From Streptomyces flavofungini (GTDB lineage: Bacteria > Actinomycetota > Actinomycetes > Streptomycetales > Streptomycetaceae): DNA of 64,000 nt. The stretch lies in contig NZ_BMVR01000003.1 in assembly GCF_014650815.1 (NCBI RefSeq), forward strand, positions 558,001-622,000, given 5' to 3'. This document shows, piece after piece, positions 15,932 to 24,984 of this stretch (positions within the stretch are counted from its first letter, which is position 1; each line of letters begins with the position of its first letter). Below the pieces are notes generated by a model. It made no database searches. It was given only the letters and a program-made list of their open reading frames with translations, and was not told the DNA's origin. The position numbers and the translations under genes were made by a program.

Positions 15932-18900
15932 ATGGGATGTCATGCTCGTGACATCAGAGGCGTACGAAGAGCGGTCATCGCCGTCCTGACGGCGCTGCTG
16001 CTCGCCGTGGGCTTCCTGCCCGCCACCGGAGCCACCGCCGCCGACAAGGCCCCGGCCTTCCGCGCGCTGCTGTTCACCAAGGCCGTCGGATACGTCCACG
16101 ACTCCATCCCGGCCGGCATCCAGATGGTCAAGGAACAGGCCGCCGCCCACGACTTCGAGGTCGTCCAGACCGACGACTCGACCGTCTTCGACGACGCCAG
16201 GCTCAAGGACTTCGACGTCATCGTCATGCTGCAGAACTCCGGCATGGTCTGGGACACCGACGCCCAGCGCGAGGCCGTGCAGAAGTACGTGCGCGGCGGC
16301 AAGGGCATCGTCGCCCTGCACAACACCCTCGACATGGGCATCGAGGACTCCTTCCCGTGGTGGGACGACACCGTCAACGGCGGCGCCCACATGCCCGCCC
16401 ACTCCCCGGGCGTCCTCAAGGGCACCGCCAAGGTCGCCGACCACGTGCACCCCTCCACCAAGGGCCTTCCCGAGCGCTGGGAGCGCCCCGAGGAGTGGTA
16501 CAACTTCGACAAGAATCCGCGCGGCGACGTGCACGTCCTGGTCTCCGCCGACGAGACGACGTACAACCCCGGCGGCTCCGCCATGGGCGCCGACCACCCC
16601 ATCTCCTGGTGCCGCAACGCCGAGGGCGGCAAGGTCTGGGCCACCGCCATGGGCCACGACAAGGCCTCCTACAGCGAACCCGCCTTCCGCGACCACGTCC
16701 TCGGCGGCATCCAGTGGGCGGCCGGGAACAAGCCCGGCGACTGCGGCGGCACCGTCTGGTCCGGCTACGAGAAGGTCACCCTCGACGACAACACCGCCGA
16801 CCCCATGGAGCTGGACGTCGCCAAGGACGGCAAGGTCTTCTACGCCCAGCGCAACGGCGAGGTGAAGGTCTTCGACCCGAAGACGCACGCCACCACCACC
16901 GCGGGCAAGGTCGACACCTACACCGGCGGCGAGGACGGCCTCGTCGGCATGGAACTCGACCCGGCCTTCGCCAAGAACCGCTGGATCTATCTCAATTACG
17001 CGCCCAAGGAGGCCAAGGACGACGTGAACCGCCTCGCGCGCTTCACGGTCAAGAAGGACAACACCCTCGACCTCGCCAGCGAGAAGAAGATCCTCGACGT
17101 CCCCGCCTACCGCGACCGCACCTTCCCCGAGCCCGGCCACACCGGCGGCGCCGTCGAGTTCGGCCCCGACCGCACCCTGTATCTGGGCGTAGGCGACGAC
17201 GTACCGCCGAACCTCGACCCGAACTGGCAGGGCTACGCGCCGCTCGACTGGCGCCCCGGCAAGCAGATGCTCGACGCCGCCCGCACCGCGGGCAACACCA
17301 ACGACCTGCGCGGCAAGATCCTGCGCGTCAAGCCCGGCAACAAGGGCGGCTACACCATCCCCCAGGGCAACCTCTTCAAGCCCGGCACGGAGAAGACCCG
17401 CCCCGAGATCTACGCCATGGGCTTCCGCAACCCCTTCCGCTTCACCGTCGACCCCAAGACGGGCGACGTGCACGTCTCCGACTACGGCCCCGACCGCGGC
17501 GCCCCCACCACCGACCGGGGACCGGAGGGCCTGGTCGAGTACGACGTCATCAAGAAGCCCGGCAACTTCGGCTGGCCGTTCTGCCACGGCAACAACCAGG
17601 CGTACGCGCCTTACGACCCCGACACCCAGAAGGCCGGACCGAAGTTCGACTGCGCGAAGCCGGTCAACCCCTCACCCAACAACACCGGCCTGAAGGACCT
17701 GCCGCCGCTGACGCTCCCCGAGGTCTGGTACGGCTACGGCGCCTCCAAGGAATTCCCCGAGATGGGCGCGGGCGGCTCCGCGCCGATGAGCGGGCCGGTC
17801 TACCGCTACGACGCCAAGAACCCCTCCACGACCAAGTTCCCGCAGTACTTCGACGGCGCGAACTTCTTCTACGAGTGGGCGCGCGACTCCGTGAAGGAGA
17901 TGCGCTTCGACGACTCCGGAAAGCTCCTGAAGATCAATGACTTCCTGAAGTCGGCGAAGTTCGCCAAGCCCATGGACATGACCTTCGGTCCCGACGGCTC
18001 GCTGTACGTCCTGGAGTGGGGCAGCGAGTTCGGCGGCGGCAACAACGACTCGGGGCTCTATCGCATCGACTACGCGCAGGGGCAGCGTATCCCCATCGCC
18101 AAGGCCAAGGCGTCCGCCACCAACGGGCCGGTGCCGCTGAAGGCCGACTTCTCCAGCGAGGGCAGCAAGGACCCGGACGGCGACCCCCTCACCTACGCCT
18201 GGGACTTCAACGGCGACGGCACCTACGACTCCACCGAGGCCAACCCCGCGCACACCTACACCACCAAGGGCGACTTCAACGCCCAGCTGAAGGTCACCGA
18301 CCCCTCCGGGAAGTCCGGCTACGCCAACATCCCCATCACGGCGGGCAACACCGCGCCCAAGGTGGCCGTCGAGACGCCGGTCGACGGCAAGCTCATCACC
18401 TTCGGCGACAAGATCCCGTACAAGGTGAAGGTCACCGACCCCGAGGACGGCGACATCGACTGCTCCAAGGTGTTCGTGAACCCGGCCCTCGGCCACGACG
18501 ACCACGAGCACCCGACCACCGACCTCCCCGGCTGCGAGGGCACCGTCGACACCGGCGACCTGGGCGGCCACCCCGAGGGCGCCGACCTCACCTACGTCCT
18601 CAACGCCAAGTACACCGACAAGGGTTCCGCGGGCACCAGCGCCCTGACCGGCTACGGCCGCTCGGTCCTGCAGCCCAAGCACAAGCAGGCCGAGTACCAC
18701 GACGACCAGTCGGGGACCCGGATGGTCTCCCAGGAGGGCGCCGAGAACGGCAAGCGCATCGGCGACGTCAGCGACGGCGACTGGATCGCGTTCGCCCCGA
18801 TGAGCGTCGAGGGCGTCAGCAAGGTCACGTACCGGATGTCGTCCCCGTACGGAGTCGGCAGCATCGAACTCCGCGCGGACGCCCCCGACGGCAAGCTCCT

Positions 18901-19069
18901 CGCCACGACCCCCGCGCTCAACACGGGCGGCTGGGACACGTACCAGAACACCCCGGCCGTGGACATCGAAGCCCTGACCGGAACCCACAAGCTGTATCTG
19001 GTCTTCAGGTCACCCCAGGACAATTCCTTCGACGTGGACGCCGTCGCGTTCTCGGCCGCGACCGGCTGA
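15932..19069 (+). CDS. Exported ThuA - sugar dehydrogenase - PKD - carbohydrate-binding fusion
   Basis: A 1045-residue secreted protein. A signal peptide covers about 1-37. Residues about 42-265 are a ThuA (trehalose-utilisation, glutamine-amidotransferase-like) domain: RALLFTKAVGYVHDSIPAG, IVALHNTLD, GGAHMPAHSPG, HPISWCRNAEGGKVWATAMGH. Residues about 275-735 are a PQQ-type GSDH propeller (EDGLVGMELDPAF, EPGHTGGAVEFGPDRTLYLGVGDD, YAMGFRNPFRFTVD). About 740-830 is a PKD domain (DPDGDPLTYAWDFNGDGTYDS). The last 140 residues resemble a CBM6-type module. It probably oxidises or remodels a polymer-derived sugar at the cell surface and feeds the upstream importer. The gene follows the isomerase by 67 bases with an AGAGAGG-like ribosome site. 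Confidence 0.87.
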   Translation: MGCHARDIRGVRRAVIAVLTALLLAVGFLPATGATAADKAPAFRALLFTKAVGYVHDSIPAGIQMVKEQAAAHDFEVVQTDDSTVFDDARLKDFDVIVMLQNSGMVWDTDAQREAVQKYVRGGKGIVALHNTLDMGIEDSFPWWDDTVNGGAHMPAHSPGVLKGTAKVADHVHPSTKGLPERWERPEEWYNFDKNPRGDVHVLVSADETTYNPGGSAMGADHPISWCRNAEGGKVWATAMGHDKASYSEPAFRDHVLGGIQWAAGNKPGDCGGTVWSGYEKVTLDDNTADPMELDVAKDGKVFYAQRNGEVKVFDPKTHATTTAGKVDTYTGGEDGLVGMELDPAFAKNRWIYLNYAPKEAKDDVNRLARFTVKKDNTLDLASEKKILDVPAYRDRTFPEPGHTGGAVEFGPDRTLYLGVGDDVPPNLDPNWQGYAPLDWRPGKQMLDAARTAGNTNDLRGKILRVKPGNKGGYTIPQGNLFKPGTEKTRPEIYAMGFRNPFRFTVDPKTGDVHVSDYGPDRGAPTTDRGPEGLVEYDVIKKPGNFGWPFCHGNNQAYAPYDPDTQKAGPKFDCAKPVNPSPNNTGLKDLPPLTLPEVWYGYGASKEFPEMGAGGSAPMSGPVYRYDAKNPSTTKFPQYFDGANFFYEWARDSVKEMRFDDSGKLLKINDFLKSAKFAKPMDMTFGPDGSLYVLEWGSEFGGGNNDSGLYRIDYAQGQRIPIAKAKASATNGPVPLKADFSSEGSKDPDGDPLTYAWDFNGDGTYDSTEANPAHTYTTKGDFNAQLKVTDPSGKSGYANIPITAGNTAPKVAVETPVDGKLITFGDKIPYKVKVTDPEDGDIDCSKVFVNPALGHDDHEHPTTDLPGCEGTVDTGDLGGHPEGADLTYVLNAKYTDKGSAGTSALTGYGRSVLQPKHKQAEYHDDQSGTRMVSQEGAENGKRIGDVSDGDWIAFAPMSVEGVSKVTYRMSSPYGVGSIELRADAPDGKLLATTPALNTGGWDTYQNTPAVDIEALTGTHKLYLVFRSPQDNSFDVDAVAFSAATG

Positions 19070-19089
19070 GCGGCTCGACGGCCGGCACA

Positions 19090-19126
19090 CCGCGGCCCCT
19101 CCGCGCTGGACGCGCAGGGGCCGCGG
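19090..19126. terminator. Terminator of the carbohydrate operon
   Basis: 11-base perfect stem (CCGCGGCCCCT and complement) with a 15-base loop between the convergent genes ending at 19069 and 19141. Confidence 0.75.
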
Positions 19127-19140
19127 GCCGGTGGTCCGCG

Positions 19141-19926
19141 CTACCAGAACTGGGCGAGCACGCCCTCCTTGAACGGGGCGGGGGAGACGGCCAGGTCCCC
19201 CGCGTACGGATAGTCCATGGTCAGGCACAGCAGCAGGCTCACGCCGATCAGACCGGCCACCGAGATGACGAACATGAGCTGGGCGCGCAGGCTCTTGATG
19301 CCGTAGAGGAGGGTCAGCGGCAGCATCACGAGCGCACCGCCGTAGATCAGGACGTTGAGGAGCGACGGCAGCGACTGCTGCGCGTCGGCGAGCCGGGTCC
19401 GGCGTGCCTGCGCGACCTCACCCAGCGTGGCCACCGACTGCTCGTAATAGGCCTTCTCGGCCTTGGTCCTCGGCTCGTACGCCTGGAACACCTGGTACAG
19501 CGCGACCACTTCGTGGTTGGTGAGGCCCGGGTCGGGCCGGCCCTCGCGCATCAGCGGCCACTGCTTCTCCACGATCGCGTGGACGTACTCCCCGACGGCG
19601 TAGGCGACCTTGCGCTCCTGCTCCGGCGGGAACGCGGAGGCGTCCCGCAGCACCTCGGCGGTCTGGCTGGCCTCGGCGGCGACGTTCGTCTCCGCGTCGT
19701 TGAGCGCCTCCCACTCGGCCACGACGACGAAGGCCAGGATGATGCCGTAGATCGCGGCGTACATGCTGAGCACGACGCCGACCATGTCGTTGTACTTGCC
19801 CTCCGTCACCCGGGAGTGCGTGCGCCGCACCAGCAGCGCGCCGAGCACGGCGACGAGTACGGCACCGCCGCCGAGCAGCCCGGCGAGCGTGAGCGTACGG
19901 AAGTTGTTCAGCAGCCAGATCCCCAC
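19141..19926 (-). CDS. DUF4239 membrane protein
   Basis: A 261-residue DUF4239 (bestrophin-like) membrane protein. N-terminal membrane segments LTLAGLLGGGAVLVAVLGALLV and YAAIYGIILAFVVVAEWEAL are followed by a long cytoplasmic helical part with conserved EASQTAEVLRDASAFPPEQERKVAYAVGEYVHAIVEKQWPLM, then two more membrane segments (NVLIYGGALVMLPLTLLYG, LMFVISVAGLIGVSLLLCLTM). Function unknown. GTG 19926 (VGIWLLNNF) is chosen because family members begin with this sequence; the open frame extends 19 residues upstream without similarity. Its promoter must lie in the 100 bases after the terminator at 20027. Confidence 0.82.
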   Translation of the reverse strand: MGIWLLNNFRTLTLAGLLGGGAVLVAVLGALLVRRTHSRVTEGKYNDMVGVVLSMYAAIYGIILAFVVVAEWEALNDAETNVAAEASQTAEVLRDASAFPPEQERKVAYAVGEYVHAIVEKQWPLMREGRPDPGLTNHEVVALYQVFQAYEPRTKAEKAYYEQSVATLGEVAQARRTRLADAQQSLPSLLNVLIYGGALVMLPLTLLYGIKSLRAQLMFVISVAGLIGVSLLLCLTMDYPYAGDLAVSPAPFKEGVLAQFW

Positions 19927-20026
19927 GGTCCCCCAACGCCCGGCGCGCCCGCCGGTTACGCTCCGCGGCGCCCGCCGTCGCACCGCCCTCGCTCACGCAC
20001 GCGGCGTGCGCCCGGAGCCCGGACAC

Positions 20027-20077
20027 ACGAGGACCCGCGGCGCGCCCCCTGTCCGTCGGGGCACCGCGGGTCCTCGT
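20027..20077. terminator. Terminator after the APH-like gene
   Basis: 14-base perfect stem (ACGAGGACCCGCGG and complement) enclosing a second GCCCC/GGGGC stem, seven bases after the stop of the leftward gene at 20085. Confidence 0.82.
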
Positions 20078-20084
20078 CTCCCCG

Positions 20085-21269
20085 TCAGCGAGTTCCGACC
20101 GCCGCGCGGACGGCCCGGCGGGCCATCTGGCAGTCGTCGTGCAGCCGCCGCAGCAGCAGCCGCTGTTCCTCGCCGGTCGGCGCGGCACCGGGGTGGCCCT
20201 GACCCGGTGCCGTCGGGGCCGGCTCGTGCAGCGTGCGCTGCACGGCTGTCTCGCACATCCTGATCTCCCTGGTCAGCACCAGCATCAGGTTGACCAGGAA
20301 CGCGTCCCGCGCGGCGGGACCCGCCGCCTGGGCGAGCTGGCTGATCTCACGGCGCGCCATGGGCGAGTCGCCGAGCACCGACCACAGCGTCGCCAGGTCA
20401 TAGCCCGGCAGGTACCAGCCCGCGTGCTCCCAGTCGACCAGGACCGGACCGGCGGGGGAGAGCAGCACGTTCGACAGCAACGCGTCGCCGTGACAGAACT
20501 GCCAGGTCAGCTGCGGACCCGACGGGTGGGCGTGGGCTATCCCGTGCAGCAGCTTCTGCAGGTCGCCCATGTCGCGGTCCGTGAGCAGGCCCAGCTCATG
20601 GCTGCGGGAGATCCGGCGGCCGTAGTCCAGCGGCCTGCCGAACATCTCCTGCGGCGGCCGCCACTGGTTCAGCCGGCACACCGCCCCCATCGCCGCCCGG
20701 ACGTCCGCGCGCGGCGGGGGCTCCGTGGGGTGGCGCTGGAGTGCCACCACCCGGCCCGGAACCCGCTCGATCACCAGCGTGCAGTCGTCCGGGTCGGCCG
20801 CGATGAGCCGCGGCGCGCGCACGGGTGGACGATGCCTGACGAACGAACGGTAAGCAGCTATTTCGTGCCTGATCCGCTCGGCCCACAGGGGCGAGTGGTC
20901 GAGCAGGCATTTGGCGACGACGGTGGCCCGGCCGGCGGTGCCGACCAGGAGCACGGTGCGTCCGCTGCGGCGCAGCACCTGTACGGGCTGGAATTCCGGG
21001 CAGATGCGGTGCACCGAGGCGATCGCGGTGCGCAGTTGCGCTCCCTGGGGGCCGGACAGGTCGAGTCTCCCGCTGAGCGGTCCGGCACCGGGCGCCGGAA
21101 CGCGCCGGGGCCGACCGGTGCCGAGCGGCGCGGCGCCGGTGCGCGCCGGAGCAAGATAAGGGCCGCCGCCGGTCAGCGGGACCTCCGCCGCGCGGGCCGG
21201 GCCGCGTGAAGAAGGGTGCGGGCGCAGCGGCCGAGGCGGGGCGGACACGGAGGACGATGCTGCGTACAT
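20085..21269 (-). CDS. Aminoglycoside phosphotransferase (APH)-like kinase
   Basis: A 394-residue protein with the APH/choline-kinase fold. The catalytic loop [15 protein letters not shown] (HGD..N) and the metal-binding VLVDWEHAG (DW) near residue 280 are intact, and [26 protein letters not shown] carries the likely ATP-binding Lys and Glu. Conserved across Streptomyces, such proteins are usually not resistance enzymes; the substrate is unknown. The first 65 residues are low-complexity Pro/Arg-rich. ATG 21269 (MYAASSS) has AAGGGA about twelve bases upstream. The gene is divergent from the TPR regulator, and the 234-base spacer holds both promoters. Confidence 0.78.
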   Translation of the reverse strand: MYAASSSVSAPPRPLRPHPSSRGPARAAEVPLTGGGPYLAPARTGAAPLGTGRPRRVPAPGAGPLSGRLDLSGPQGAQLRTAIASVHRICPEFQPVQVLRRSGRTVLLVGTAGRATVVAKCLLDHSPLWAERIRHEIAAYRSFVRHRPPVRAPRLIAADPDDCTLVIERVPGRVVALQRHPTEPPPRADVRAAMGAVCRLNQWRPPQEMFGRPLDYGRRISRSHELGLLTDRDMGDLQKLLHGIAHAHPSGPQLTWQFCHGDALLSNVLLSPAGPVLVDWEHAGWYLPGYDLATLWSVLGDSPMARREISQLAQAAGPAARDAFLVNLMLVLTREIRMCETAVQRTLHEPAPTAPGQGHPGAAPTGEEQRLLLRRLHDDCQMARRAVRAAVGTR

Positions 21270-21457
21270 GGGCGATACAGATCCCTTCGTGTGCCAGCGA
21301 GTTGCGGCGCCCTCCCGCCCCGGCCGCTGTGGGTGCACCCTGGGGAATGCCTTGAGGCGGCCGGGTCGGGGTGGCGCATTCCTACCTGACACCCGTGAGC
21401 CCGTGGCACACCATGTGGCGCACCCTGGCGAACCCTGGCGAATAGTCGCTCAGCAAC

Positions 21458-21476
21458 TGACAGAGGGTTACTGTCA
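21458..21476. promoter_or_regulatory. Small inverted repeat upstream of the TPR regulator
   Basis: TGACAG and CTGTCA are separated by 7 bases and end 27 bases before GTG 21504. The remainder of the spacer 21270-21457 shows only short repeats such as ACCCTGGCGA twice. The repeat could be an operator; nothing else supports this. Confidence 0.3.
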
Positions 21477-21503
21477 ATTCAGCCGAGAACCTGGGGGCTT
21501 GAC

Positions 21504-23003
21504 GTGAACGGACAACCCAACACCCGACTGTCGGATCTCTTCGGCCTGGCGGGCTGGTCCAAGGGCGAACTCGCCAGAATGGTGAATCGGCAGGCGGCCG
21601 CGATGGGTCATCCGCAGCTCGCCACCGACACCTCGCGGGTACGACGCTGGATCGACATGGGAGAGATCCCGCGCGATCCGGTGCCCAGGGTCCTGGCTGT
21701 GCTGTTCACCGAGCGTCTCGGCCGTGTCGTGACCATCGAGGACCTCGGTCTGGTCCGGCACGGGCGCGTAGGCAAACAGCGCGGCGACGGGGGCGTGGAG
21801 CACCCGGACGGCGTGCCGTGGGCGCCCGAGCGAACCGCCGCGGTCCTCACCGAATTCACGGGAATGGACCTCATGCTCAACCGACGCGGCTTGGTGGGCG
21901 CGGGTGCCGCGCTCGCCGCCGGCTCCGCACTCAGCAGCGCCATGCACGACTGGCTGCACACCGATCCGACCCTGAAGGCCGACGCCCCCCGCACCGACGA
22001 TCCCCTGCACGCCGACCCCGCCGGATTCGACCGCTACGAGGCCGCCCCCATCGGGTCCCAGGAGATCGAGGCTCTGGAGCGTTCGGTCGAGGTGTTCCGC
22101 GCCTGGGACGCGTCCCGGGGCGGCGGCCTGCAACGTAAGGCCGTGGTGGGGCAGCTCAACGAGGTGGGCGGCATGCTCGCCTACCGCCACCCCGAACACC
22201 TCCAGCGGCGCCTGTGGGGCGTCGCCGCCAACCTCGCCGTCCTCGCGGGCTGGATGTCCCACGACGTCGGCCTCGAACCCACCGCCCAGAAGTACTTCGT
22301 GATCGCCGCGCACGCGGCCCGCGAGGGCGGCGACCGACCGCGCGCGGGCGAGGCCCTGTCCCGGGCCGCGCGCCAGATGGTGCACCTGGGCAAGCCCGAC
22401 GAAGCCCTGGACCTGATGAAGCTCGCCAAGTCCGGATCGGGCGAGCAGACCCTGCCGCGCACGCAGGCCATGCTGCACACCATCGAGGCCTGGGCGCAGG
22501 CGTCGATGGGCAAGGGCCAGGCGATGCGCCGCACCCTCGGCCGGGCGGAGGACCTGTTCGTCTCCGACAAGGGCGATGTGCCACCGCCCAGTTGGATGCA
22601 GATGTTCGACGAGGCGGACCTGCACGGCATGCAGGCCCTGGCGTACCGCACCCTCGCCGAGCACGAACCGGCCGCGGCGCAGCTCGCCCAGCGCCACGCC
22701 AAGGAGGCCATCGAGCTGCGCACCAAGGGCCGCGACCGCTCGACGATCTTCGACTACATCTCGCTGGCGTCGGCCTGCTTCATCGCCGACGACCCCGAGC
22801 AGGCCGACCGGTACGCGCGCCTGGCGCTGGTGTCGATGGGCGCCAACTCCTCGCACCGCACCTGGGACCGGCTGCGCGAGATGTACCGGCTGACCGGCCA
22901 GTACGCGGGCTATCCGAAGATCGAGGACTTGCGTGCGGAGATCAAGCAGGCGCTGCCGAGGCCGGCGGGCCGACCGGGGGGAGGCAAGTGGGTCCAGGCA
23001 TAG
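21504..23003 (+). CDS. TPR-containing regulator, NsdA-like
   Basis: A 499-residue protein. The N-terminal 90 residues look like a helix-turn-helix domain (LSDLFGLAGWSKGELARMVNRQ...DTSRVRRWIDMGEIPRDPVPRVLAVLF). Residues about 130-150 form a hydrophobic stretch preceded by RR (LNRRGLVGAGAALAAGSALSSA), which automated tools may take for a Tat signal. The rest is helical with TPR-like repeats (QKYFVIAAHAAREGGDRPRAGEALSRAARQMVHLGKPDEAL; QADRYARLALVSMG). The layout resembles NsdA, a negative regulator of antibiotic production and sporulation in S. coelicolor, but I cannot confirm orthology. The start is GTG 21504 with GGGGG upstream. Confidence 0.72.
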   Translation: MNGQPNTRLSDLFGLAGWSKGELARMVNRQAAAMGHPQLATDTSRVRRWIDMGEIPRDPVPRVLAVLFTERLGRVVTIEDLGLVRHGRVGKQRGDGGVEHPDGVPWAPERTAAVLTEFTGMDLMLNRRGLVGAGAALAAGSALSSAMHDWLHTDPTLKADAPRTDDPLHADPAGFDRYEAAPIGSQEIEALERSVEVFRAWDASRGGGLQRKAVVGQLNEVGGMLAYRHPEHLQRRLWGVAANLAVLAGWMSHDVGLEPTAQKYFVIAAHAAREGGDRPRAGEALSRAARQMVHLGKPDEALDLMKLAKSGSGEQTLPRTQAMLHTIEAWAQASMGKGQAMRRTLGRAEDLFVSDKGDVPPPSWMQMFDEADLHGMQALAYRTLAEHEPAAAQLAQRHAKEAIELRTKGRDRSTIFDYISLASACFIADDPEQADRYARLALVSMGANSSHRTWDRLREMYRLTGQYAGYPKIEDLRAEIKQALPRPAGRPGGGKWVQA

Positions 23004-23086
23004 GAAACGGCCGGGCCGGGGTCGGCCGGCGCAGGGGTGACGAAGTCGTGGCTAGGTCTTCGTCTTCGTCCGCGTACGCCGCTCGG

Positions 23087-23147
23087 GCCTCGACCTCGGC
23101 CACCAGCAGGGAGCAGGGCCTAGGCCTCGACCTTGGCCACCAGCAGG
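23087..23147. repeat. 37-base tandem duplication at the 3' end of the phosphatase gene
   Basis: The 24-base segment at 23087-23110 recurs at 23124-23147 with one mismatch, giving a 37-base period. On the minus strand the second copy encodes the phosphatase C-terminus LLVAKVEA. The first copy would read LLVAEVEARAAY in another frame because 37 is not a multiple of three. The duplication therefore seems to have shifted the frame and created the present stop. Confidence 0.7.
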
Positions 23148-24532
23148 CAGGCGTCGTCCTCGCGCGGGGCCACGCCGAACTCCTCGACAGCGATGCGCAC
23201 ACAGTCCTGCGCCGCCCTCGCCTCGGCGAAACGCGGTGCCAGGGTGAGCAGCCGCTGGGTCGCGGCCTCTCGGGAACGCCGCGGCACCAGGCCGTCCGTG
23301 TGCAGCAACAGCAGGTCGCCGGGGCGCAGCCGTTCCTCGGCCTGTTCGTAGGCGGCGCCGGACGTCGCACCGAGGAGCACGCCGTCCGGTGGCGTGAGCG
23401 CGCGCCCCGTCCCGTCGCGGAACAGCAGCGGGGCGGGGTGTCCGGCCTGCGCCCAGGTGAGGGTGTGCTCCTTGGCGTCGTACAGACAGCAGACGGCGCT
23501 GCCGAGCGCGGGCTGCATGGACGCGTCCAGTAACTGGTTCAGCCAGCCCATGAGGCGGCCCGGGCCGGTTCCGGCGACGGCCATGCCGCGCAGCGCGCCG
23601 AGGAGCATCGCCATGCCCGAGGTGACGGTGACGCCGTGGCCGGTGAGGTCGCCGACGCTCAGCAGCGTGCGGCCCTCGGCCAGTTCCAGCGCGTCGTACC
23701 AGTCGCCGCCGATGAGGGCGGTCGACGACGAGGGGAGGTAGTGGGCGGCCAGGTCCAGGTTCGCGGAGCCGCCGTGCGGGAAGCGCAGGGAGCCGCGCCA
23801 GGGCGGCAGAACCGCCTCCTGGAGTTCGACCGCGAGGCGGTGCTCGGTCTGCGCGATGTGCCGCTGGCGCTGCAGCGAGTCGCGGGTCTCGCGGACCACG
23901 CACTGGCTGCGGCGCAGCTCGCTGACGTCCCGCAGGACCGCCCACATGGAGGCGGTGGAGCCGTCGGGGGCGAGCACGGGCTCGCCCATCATGTGCACCT
24001 GCCGGACGCCACCGTCGGGGCGGACGACGCGGAACTCGCCGTCGATCGGCTTGCCGTCGATCAGGCAGTCCGTGACCATCACCGTCAGCATCGGCTGGTC
24101 GTCCGGGTGGACCAGGGAGGGCAGCTCGTCGAGGGAGAGGGGCGGCGCGGCCGGGTCGCGGCCGAGGATCTGGAACAGCTCGCCGGACCAGGTGGCCTCG
24201 TCGGTGAGGAGGTTCCACTCCGCGCTGCCGACCCGGCTGAGCAGGGAGCCGTGCTGCGGCTCCGGCCGCGCGGGCCCGGTGTCCGGGGCGTGGGTGCGCG
24301 GCGGGCCGTCCCGCAGCTGGGCCAAGTGGCCGTGCAGGTCGTTGAGTTGATGGACCGCCAGTTCGCACAGGGCGCGCTGCCAGCGGCCTGCGGGGTCGCT
24401 GTGGTCGGCCCCGGCCTCGCGGCGCACGGCGTCGACCTCGCCCCGCAGTCGGCGCGTCTGCGAGATCAGCGCGTCGACCGCGCCGTGCTCCTGCGGCCGG
24501 TCGGGGCGGTCCGCGAACACATGGGACGGCAT
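23120..24532 (-). CDS. PAS domain PP2C-type serine/threonine phosphatase (SpoIIE/RsbU-like)
   Basis: A 470-residue cytoplasmic phosphatase. After an N-terminal helical part come a PAS fold at about 100-215 (SRVGSAEWNLLTDEATWSGELFQILGRDP...HPDDQPMLTV...GEFRVVRPDGGVRQVHMMGEPV) and a SpoIIE domain at about 255-468 (AVELQEAVLPP, GGDWYDALEL, LLSVGDLTGHGVTVTSGMAMLLGAL, LTWAQAGHPAPLLFRDG, LLLLHTDGLVPRRSR). Metal-binding Asp residues are present. Such enzymes dephosphorylate anti-anti-sigma factors. ATG 24532 has GGAG seven bases upstream; ATG 24589 is possible. Residue 334 (23531-23533) is a TTA codon, so translation should need the bldA tRNA. The 3' end carries a 37-base duplication. Confidence 0.87.
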   Translation of the reverse strand: MPSHVFADRPDRPQEHGAVDALISQTRRLRGEVDAVRREAGADHSDPAGRWQRALCELAVHQLNDLHGHLAQLRDGPPRTHAPDTGPARPEPQHGSLLSRVGSAEWNLLTDEATWSGELFQILGRDPAAPPLSLDELPSLVHPDDQPMLTVMVTDCLIDGKPIDGEFRVVRPDGGVRQVHMMGEPVLAPDGSTASMWAVLRDVSELRRSQCVVRETRDSLQRQRHIAQTEHRLAVELQEAVLPPWRGSLRFPHGGSANLDLAAHYLPSSSTALIGGDWYDALELAEGRTLLSVGDLTGHGVTVTSGMAMLLGALRGMAVAGTGPGRLMGWLNQLLDASMQPALGSAVCCLYDAKEHTLTWAQAGHPAPLLFRDGTGRALTPPDGVLLGATSGAAYEQAEERLRPGDLLLLHTDGLVPRRSREAATQRLLTLAPRFAEARAAQDCVRIAVEEFGVAPREDDACLLVAKVEA

Positions 24533-24984
24533 GGGGTGCTCCGTTGATGATGCGGTGCGACCGGGGTTGCTGTGGGGATCGCCGGTCATGGCTCCTCGAC
24601 CGGTAGCGGTGTGGCGTTCGTACTGGCCTTCGTGCGTCGGGTACGTGACTTACGCGCGTGACGTGTGTGACGTGCGTGGCGGCTTCCGTACTGACTTCAG
24701 TGACAACTCTTCGACCGGTAACGACTCTGGCACAGCGGACTCACGCTCGTAAGGGATTTGGCAACACCCGATGCGGTGGTGCTTCTGGCATATGTCGCTG
24801 TCCTTGCGGTGGCGACACCTGTCATGACTGGTCAGCGGGCCCTTGCCGGAGGGGAAATCGGGCCGGGTTGACCTCAAGTCCGCTTGAGGTTGTTGAGTTG
24901 CTGATGGCGGCGAACACGTCGCCCCGGAGGGGATCCGGAGACGAGCATCCGGTCGGCCTGACCGGGTGGAGAAAGGGCGCGGTC
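24533..24984. other. 452-base divergent intergenic region with the SoxR-type promoter
   Basis: No gene is visible. It separates the leftward phosphatase from the rightward SgcJ/EcaC gene. The left half (24600-24780) is relatively AT-rich with repeated GTGACGTG-like elements and should hold the phosphatase promoter. The right half holds the SoxR-type box at 24868-24889. Confidence 0.65.
24868..24889 (+). promoter_or_regulatory. SoxR-type operator and -35 box for the SgcJ/EcaC gene
   Basis: TTGACC (24868-24873) runs into CCTCAAGTCCGCTTGAGG (24872-24889), which matches the E. coli SoxR box CCTCAAGTTAACTTGAGG at 15 of 18 positions, with the differences confined to the centre. A -10-like TTGAGT follows at 24893 after the long 19-base spacing that MerR-family activators need. 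The downstream gene starts 95 bases later. No soxR gene is in the window. Confidence 0.75.

Noticed and set aside
15743..17587. A 614-codon frame antisense to the ThuA fusion
   Set aside because: Gly/Val/Asp-rich shadow text without any domain; the opposite strand has clear ThuA and GSDH motifs.
24533..24589. Longer start for the phosphatase at 24589
   Set aside because: The only ribosome-site-like sequence there is two bases from the ATG, whereas ATG 24532 has GGAG at normal spacing.
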